This document shows, piece after piece, positions 59,901 to 64,000 of a stretch of 64,000 bases of DNA. Source of the DNA: an uncultured Flavobacteriales bacterium (lineage in GTDB: Bacteria > Bacteroidota > Bacteroidia > Flavobacteriales_D > Parvicellaceae); assembly GCA_943788755.1 (NCBI GenBank), contig CALSRM010000001.1:545856-609855 (forward strand), read 5' to 3'. Within the stretch, counting starts at the first letter, position 1. The number at the start of each line of letters is the position of its first letter. The notes beneath the pieces are model-generated. The model was given only the letters and a program-made list of their open reading frames with translations. It had not been told where the DNA came from and did no database searches. A program made the translations under genes and the position numbers.

Positions 59901-61994
59901 TGCTGCACAAGTAGTAGCATCCGTTAAAGAAACCATACTATAAGCACCATCATCACCAGATGTAATAAAATACGGACTTGTTGCTTGGCCTGTAACAGTT
60001 GTGGTGGTGGTCCCATCTGTATATTCAAAATCCCATGGCCCTGTCCCTTCTAATTCTATTTCTACTTGAGGAAATGTTTCTCCTGAACAATACGGACCAC
60101 CACCTGACACCGTAGCTGTTGGCAATGGATTTGTAGTAATTGTAGCTACGCCACTAGCAATTCCTGTACAATTTACATCTGAGACGTTAGTTACAGTATA
60201 GGTACCATCAGCCCCATCAGTTATAATATACGGATTAGCGTTTGTTGAAACAGTGACAGAAGAAGTACCATCAAAATATGTAATATTCCAAGGCCCTGTT
60301 CCTATTAGATCAATAGTAACATCCGGAATTATTGGATTACCAGCACAAATGGCTCCACCACCACTTATCGTAGCGGTAGGCAATGGATTAGTAATAATAT
60401 TAGCAGAACCATTACTACTACCAGTGCAATTCGCATCAGAAACTGCTGTAACAACATAAGTTCCATCAATTCCATTTTCGATAGTATAAGGGCTTGTTAG
60501 TGCAGTAACCGAAGTTGAACTTGTTCCGTCATTATATGTGAAGTCCCATGGTCCTGTTCCTGTAAATGTAATTGTAACATCTGGAATTGCTTCAATTGTT
60601 TCACAATAAGTACCTCCAGCACTTACAGCTGCTATCGGTAAAGAATTAACAGTAAAATTAACACCTATACTGACTGGTGGACAAGTCCCTTGTGTCACTT
60701 CTATATTAATAATATCTCCATCATTAATAGTAACACCTGTAGGACCAGTTGCCCATGTATAAGTAGTTGCTCCAGCAAAAACTGCGTCATTAAAATCATT
60801 TAAATCTATTCCTGTTACTTCACCACTACCAACTGCATCTTCGCAAAAATCTGGCATAGGATCATTAAGTGAAATATTATTTCCTACTGCATAAGTAATA
60901 CTATTTTGAACTGTACATCCATTACTTGTTACTTCAAAATAAAAGGTTTCCCCATCACTTACAGTAACGTCTGTTGGTTGCGGAGCAGAAGGTGTTACAT
61001 AACTATTATCTGTAAACCAAATGAATGTTCCAGAACCATGCAACCCTGCTTCCAATCCTGTTACATCAATATTTAAAGCTTGCCCGGATCCAGAAACGTT
61101 CTCACATTCAGATGGTGTTATAGAATTAACTACTGGCAGTGCATTTACCGTTACCGTAATTGAACCATTTGCTGCACAACCTGCGTTTGTTGCCTCAACA
61201 TAATATGTTCCTGCACTAACTATTGTTGCATCTGGAACAAGTATCGTCATTGCAACATCTGAATAATAAAGCATCGTGCCAACATCTGTACTTGAAACAG
61301 CATTAGCCGTAATATCAACTGTTAATGGCGAACAAACTGGTGATGGGTTATTAAGAATTATTGTTGGTGTGGTATTTACAACCACATCCATTGTTGCTGT
61401 TGTAAAACAGCCAGAACCGGGTGTAAAGGTATATGTTATTGTCCCATTCGCTGCTGTAGATATAGCAGCATCCCATGTCCCTGTTGCTCCATTTGTAGAT
61501 GTTGTAGGCAGTGTACCTGCTACATCTCCAACACAATAAGGCCCTAATTGAGCAAATGTTGGGGTTACGTTTGGATCAACTGTAACATCCATTGTTGCGG
61601 TTGTAAAACAGCCAGAACCGGGTGTAAAGGTATATGTTATTGTCCCATTCGCTGCTGTAGATATGGCAGCATCCCATGTCCCTGTTGCTCCATTTGTAGA
61701 TGTTGTAGGTAGTGTACCTGCTACATCTCCAACACAATAAGGCCCTAATTGAGCAAATGTTGGGGTTACGTTTGGATCAACTGTAACATCCATTGTTGCT
61801 GTTGTAAAACAGCCAGAACCGGGTGTAAAGGTATATGTTATTGTCCCATTCGCTGCTGTAGATATGGCAGCATCCCATGTCCCTGTTGCTCCATTTGTAG
61901 ATGTTGTAGGTAGTGTACCTGCTACATCTCCAACACAATAAGGCCCTAATTGAGCAAATGTTGGGGTTACGTTTGGATCAACTGTAACATCCAT
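56904..61994 (-). CDS. Giant T9SS type B surface protein, C-terminal 1696 residues as read
   Basis: The main open part of a very large cell-surface protein. In order: three 67-residue repeats (DPNVTPTFAQLGPYCVGD type), mixed Ig-like modules, five repeats of about 80-95 residues with PLPTATISGGG and IELEGTGPWDF cores, more CEGDV...ITWYSDAGL modules, three copies of a PTFTILATSPTACAGTNG type, a PKD domain (about 1590-1660, YAWNLGDGTTSTDFDPS) and a type B (gliding-motility-like) sorting domain (FTPNGDGSNDVFNLSG, NRWGQVVF). Likely an adhesin or SprB-like surface filament. The ATG at 61994 is only a frame entry inside a repeat; the true start lies beyond 64000. Confidence 0.83.
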   Translation of the reverse strand: MDVTVDPNVTPTFAQLGPYCVGDVAGTLPTTSTNGATGTWDAAISTAANGTITYTFTPGSGCFTTATMDVTVDPNVTPTFAQLGPYCVGDVAGTLPTTSTNGATGTWDAAISTAANGTITYTFTPGSGCFTTATMDVTVDPNVTPTFAQLGPYCVGDVAGTLPTTSTNGATGTWDAAISTAANGTITYTFTPGSGCFTTATMDVVVNTTPTIILNNPSPVCSPLTVDITANAVSSTDVGTMLYYSDVAMTILVPDATIVSAGTYYVEATNAGCAANGSITVTVNALPVVNSITPSECENVSGSGQALNIDVTGLEAGLHGSGTFIWFTDNSYVTPSAPQPTDVTVSDGETFYFEVTSNGCTVQNSITYAVGNNISLNDPMPDFCEDAVGSGEVTGIDLNDFNDAVFAGATTYTWATGPTGVTINDGDIINIEVTQGTCPPVSIGVNFTVNSLPIAAVSAGGTYCETIEAIPDVTITFTGTGPWDFTYNDGTSSTSVTALTSPYTIENGIDGTYVVTAVSDANCTGSSNGSANIITNPLPTATISGGGAICAGNPIIPDVTIDLIGTGPWNITYFDGTSSVTVSTNANPYIITDGADGTYTVTNVSDVNCTGIASGVATITTNPLPTATVSGGGPYCSGETFPQVEIELEGTGPWDFEYTDGTTTTTVTGQATSPYFITSGDDGAYSMVSLTDATTCAATSLGGSVNVLTNALPTATLSIVGVNTICDGDLRPNISIELTGAGPWDFQYTDGTTTTLVTNESTNPYVLTEAADGTYSIVSVSDANACAGTFSGDETILSNPIPAAPNAGTDAIYCYDAANPPIDLFAVGTDLNWYSDAGLNTNIGTTSALTPDNTTGTTTSYYVTQTVNNCTSVATEVIVTINDVPTITNIAFADVSDCILFDGSITITAAGGTGAYTYSIDNGAIFSGNNNFTGLGVNTYQIIVDDGNCTVSATQAIAPPVPTAEPTPVSDIDFVYCLGDVYTAMEVNAGVDLSWYSDAGLTTEVGTQSTFTPETPTVLGVPVSYYVTETINGCQSTPFIFTITVNETPLPPVVTGGNTWCDGETPDGLLATAGGASSGTFMWYSDALLTTSVVNGPVLSAGNAVGVASHIFYVVDSLGNCGSTVAMGSIIISATPVFTVAATSPTTCSGTEGSLLISGLVDGNTYTVSYTENGTNVPGVSWVADVNGEILISGLTAGTFTAVTVDLAGCLATDAGTFTLTDPPVPTFTILATSPTACAGTNGQLVLSGLDASMSYAISYLDDGTLVSVTLMSDGLGEITIGALDAGAYTDVSVTLSGCTTTLAGPYNLVDPNSPNFTIGATANPSGCGIADASITINGLNPSTTYNLTYNLNGVPVGPVSITADGSGDYVISGLQGGTYDVITIDLSGCIATNPGIFTLAPIYPTAPIAFADATYCEGDVIIPINGVPAFGGTITWYSDAGLATQVGAGLAYTVLATAPGTYTYYATETLSNCEGPSSMVTVIITAAPISPVISGDVNYCEGDVIADISVTPQGAGTINWYSDALLTDLIGTGSTYTPAATAGAITYYATETVLGCVSSASSAIVTVNPNPVASFAPTPDNGNVPLDVYFDNTSIGGNTYAWNLGDGTTSTDFDPSVTYTTSDDYTATLLVTDVNGCVDNTSSVIIVEGTSTLIIPNIFTPNGDGSNDVFNLSGTNITEIKGTIMNRWGQVVFKY

Positions 61995-62544
61995 TGTTGC
62001 TGTTGTAAAACAGCCAGAACCGGGCTGTAAAGGTATATGTTATTGTCCCATTCGCTGCTGTAGATATGGCAGCATCCCATGTCCCTGTTGCTCCATTTGT
62101 AGATGTTGTAGGTAGTGTACCTGCTACATCTCCAACACAATAAGGCCCTAATTGAGCAAATGTTGGGGTTACGTTTGGATCAACTGTAACATCCATTGTT
62201 GCTGTTGTAAAACAGCCAGAACCGGGTGTAAAGGTATATGTTATTGTCCCATTCGCTGCTGTAGATATGGCAGCATCCCATGTCCCTGTTGCTCCATTTG
62301 TAGATGTTGTAGGTAGTGTACCTGCTACATCTCCAACACAATAAGGCCCTAATTGAGCAAATGTTGGGGTTACGTTTGGATCAACTGTAACATCCATTGT
62401 TGCTGTTGTAAAACAGCCTGATGACCGGCAGTAAATGTATATGTTATTGTCCCATTTGCTGCTGTAGATATGGCAGCATCCCATGTCCCTGTTGCTCCAT
62501 TTGTAGATGTTGTAGGTAGTGTACCTGCTACATCTCCAACACAA
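61978..62544 (-). CDS. Frame-shifted middle part of the giant T9SS protein's repeat array
   Basis: This frame carries the in-frame version of two 67-residue units between two indels (about 62424 and about 62027). Before the first and after the second, its translation turns to tyrosine/cysteine-rich nonsense. The two indels (+2 and +1 relative to the 201-bp unit) together restore the frame, so the original protein was continuous. Not a separate gene. Confidence 0.5.
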   Translation of the reverse strand: MCWRCSRYTTYNIYKWSNRDMGCCHIYSSKWDNNIYIYCRSSGCFTTATMDVTVDPNVTPTFAQLGPYCVGDVAGTLPTTSTNGATGTWDAAISTAANGTITYTFTPGSGCFTTATMDVTVDPNVTPTFAQLGPYCVGDVAGTLPTTSTNGATGTWDAAISTAANGTITYTFTARFWLFYNSNNGCYS

Positions 62545-64000
62545 TAAGGCCCTAATTGAGCAAATGTTGGGGTTACGTTTGGATCAACTGTAACATCCAT
62601 TGTTGCTGTTGTAAAACAGCCAGAACCGGGTGTAAATGTATATGTTATTGTCCCATTCGCTGCTGTAGATATGGCAGCATCCCATGTCCCTGTTGCTCCA
62701 TTTGTAGATGTTGTAGGTAGTGTACCTGCTACATCTCCAACACAATAAGGCCCTAATTGAGCAAATGTTGGGGTTACGTTTGGATCAACTGTAACATCCA
62801 TTGTTGCTGTTGTAAAACAGCCTGATGATGCAGTAAATGTATATGTTATTGTCCCATTCGCTGCTGTAGATATGGCAGCATCCCATGTCCCTGTTGCTCC
62901 ATTTGTAGATGTTGTAGGTAGTGTACCTGCTACATCTCCAACACAATAAGGCCCTAATTGAGCAAATGTTGGGGTTACGTTTGGATCAACTGTAACATCC
63001 ATTGTTGCTGTTGTAAAACAGCCAGAACCGGGTGTAAAGGTATATGTTATTGTCCCATTCGCTGCTGTAGATATGGCAGCATCCCATGTCCCTGTTGCTC
63101 CATTTGTAGATGTTGTAGGTAGTGTACCTGCTACATCTCCAACACAATAAGGCCCTAATTGAGCAAATGTTGGGGTTACGTTTGGATCAACTGTAACATC
63201 CATTGTTGCTGTTGTAAAACAGCCAGAACCGGGTGTAAATGTATATGTTATTGTCCCATTCGCTGCTGTAGATATGGCAGCATCCCATGTCCCTGTTGCT
63301 CCATTTGTAGATGTTGTAGGTAGTGTACCTGCTACATCTCCAACACAATAAGGCCCTAATTGAGCAAATGTTGGGGTTACGTTTGGATCAACTGTAACAT
63401 CCATTGTTGCTGTTGTAAAACAGCCAGAACCGGGTGTAAAGGTATATGTTATTGTCCCATTCGCTGCTGTAGATATGGCAGCATCCCATGTCCCTGTTGC
63501 TCCATTTGTAGATGTTGTAGGTAGTGTACCTGCTACATCTCCAACACAATAAGGCCCTAATTGAGCAAATGTTGGGGTTACGTTTGGATCAACTGTAACA
63601 TCCATTGTTGCTGTTGTAAAACAGCCTGATGATGCAGTAAATGTATATGTTATTGTCCCATTTGCTGCTGTAGATATGGCAGCATCCCATGTCCCTGTTG
63701 CTCCATTTGTAGATGTTGTAGGTAGTGTACCTGCTACATCTCCAACACAATAAGGCCCTAATTGAGCAAATGTTGGGGTTACGTTTGGATCAACTGTAAC
63801 ATCCATTGTTGCTGTTGTAAAACAGCCTGATGATGCAGTAAATGTATATGTTATTGTCCCATTTGCTGCTGTAGATATGGCAGCATCCCATGTCCCTGTT
63901 GCTCCATTTGTAGATGTTGTAGGTAGTGTACCTGCTACATCTCCAACACAATAAGGCCCTAATTGAGCAAATGTTGGGGTTACGTTTGGATCAACTGTAA
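62370..64000 (-). CDS. N-terminal-side part of the giant T9SS protein's repeat array, cut by the window edge
   Basis: Seven or more 67-residue units in one frame, open from the window edge to 62424, where a 2-base excess diverts it to a stop near 62370. Units contain TFAQLGPYCVGDVAGTLPTT, GATGTWDAAISTAANG and ITYTFT followed by PGSG or ASSG and CFTTATMDV. It is the same gene as the part ending at 56904. The signal peptide and start codon are outside the window. Confidence 0.72.
   Translation of the reverse strand, partial: TVDPNVTPTFAQLGPYCVGDVAGTLPTTSTNGATGTWDAAISTAANGTITYTFTASSGCFTTATMDVTVDPNVTPTFAQLGPYCVGDVAGTLPTTSTNGATGTWDAAISTAANGTITYTFTASSGCFTTATMDVTVDPNVTPTFAQLGPYCVGDVAGTLPTTSTNGATGTWDAAISTAANGTITYTFTPGSGCFTTATMDVTVDPNVTPTFAQLGPYCVGDVAGTLPTTSTNGATGTWDAAISTAANGTITYTFTPGSGCFTTATMDVTVDPNVTPTFAQLGPYCVGDVAGTLPTTSTNGATGTWDAAISTAANGTITYTFTPGSGCFTTATMDVTVDPNVTPTFAQLGPYCVGDVAGTLPTTSTNGATGTWDAAISTAANGTITYTFTASSGCFTTATMDVTVDPNVTPTFAQLGPYCVGDVAGTLPTTSTNGATGTWDAAISTAANGTITYTFTPGSGCFTTATMDVTVDPNVTPTFAQLGPYCVGDVAGTLPTTSTNGATGTWDAAISTAANGTITYTFTAGHQAVLQQQQWMLQLIQT

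Larger units (their letters stand above)
61387..64000 (-). repeat. Tandem array of 201-bp (67-residue) units
   Basis: Thirteen head-to-tail units, marked by TCCATTG at 61387, 61588, 61789, 61990, 62192, 62393, 62596, 62797, 62998, 63199, 63400, 63601 and 63802, running off the right edge. Spacing is 201 except 202 at 61990-62192 and 203 at 62393-62596. Units are almost identical in DNA and differ mainly at one site encoding PGSG or ASSG, and in AAA/AAT third positions, which indicates recent expansion or gene conversion. Each unit has a conserved Cys pair (PYCVG, GCFTTA). Confidence 0.97.

Noticed and set aside
61387..64000. Regularly spaced repeats as a CRISPR array
   Set aside because: Units are 201 bp with no unique spacers and encode an in-frame protein repeat; no cas genes are present.

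Overview
The window looks like chromosomal DNA of a marine-type Bacteroidota, probably order Flavobacteriales. The evidence is AT-rich DNA, promoters with the Bacteroidota -7 element TAnnTTTG, several type IX secretion (T9SS) cargo proteins with type A or type B C-terminal sorting domains, a Lys/Ala-tailed ribosomal protein THX, a fused E1-alpha/E1-beta 2-oxoacid dehydrogenase, BatA-type membrane proteins, DUF1456, TIGR02757 and HemB. I see no transposase, integrase, phage or CRISPR locus. The place in the order is inference.

Layout. 1-8 kb: secreted M28 peptidase; an operon of redoxin, NUC1 nuclease, small secreted protein and 5-formyl-THF cyclo-ligase; an exonuclease/GIY-YIG fusion; DUF4442; a T9SS cargo. 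8-11 kb: a probable metal-uptake locus made of a Cys/His-rich lipoprotein, a TonB-dependent receptor and a divergent Fur-family repressor, with two 13-bp palindromes between them. 11-15 kb: tRNA-His with a broken tRNA copy in its leader, an M42-like peptidase, an NlpC/P60 hydrolase and an Omp28-like T9SS cargo. 15.5-19.1 kb: a probable extracytoplasmic sulfur oxidation operon (SoxC-like sulfite dehydrogenase, cytochrome c, two-domain rhodanese lipoprotein, fatty-acid-hydroxylase-like protein). 19-25 kb: NTF2-like lipoprotein, YdcF, orphan sensor kinase, frameshifted VWA-type membrane protein, FabG. 25-30 kb: outer-membrane beta-barrel, a second Omp28-like cargo and two long intergenic stretches with an (AGAT)12 microsatellite and a dispersed degenerate repeat. 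30-41 kb: 2-oxoacid dehydrogenase E1, a broken S8 protease, THX, KYDAD-repeat protein, DUF4836-like lipoprotein and two tail-to-tail L,D-transpeptidases. 41-56 kb: PorE-like OmpA protein and TPR protein, M42 peptidase, HemB, YaaA, transglutaminase, MsrB, radical SAM, BatA-type protein, a dihydroorotase homologue with altered metal ligands, tRNA-Arg. 56.7-64 kb: a giant T9SS type B surface protein with a 201-bp tandem array that runs off the right edge.

Most notable non-gene signals. First, two GTAAC-N4-GTTAC palindromes each lie exactly 36.5 bp from the G of a TAnnTTTG element. One serves the sulfite dehydrogenase operon, the other the transcript entering the orphan kinase; this implies a shared Crp/Fnr-type regulator. 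Second, one palindrome of the Fur locus overlaps the receptor's -7 element. Third, the gap before the dihydroorotase homologue is a nested set of inverted repeats. Frame breaks cluster in three genes (VWA-like, S8 protease, giant adhesin), so either decay or consensus sequence errors must be considered.
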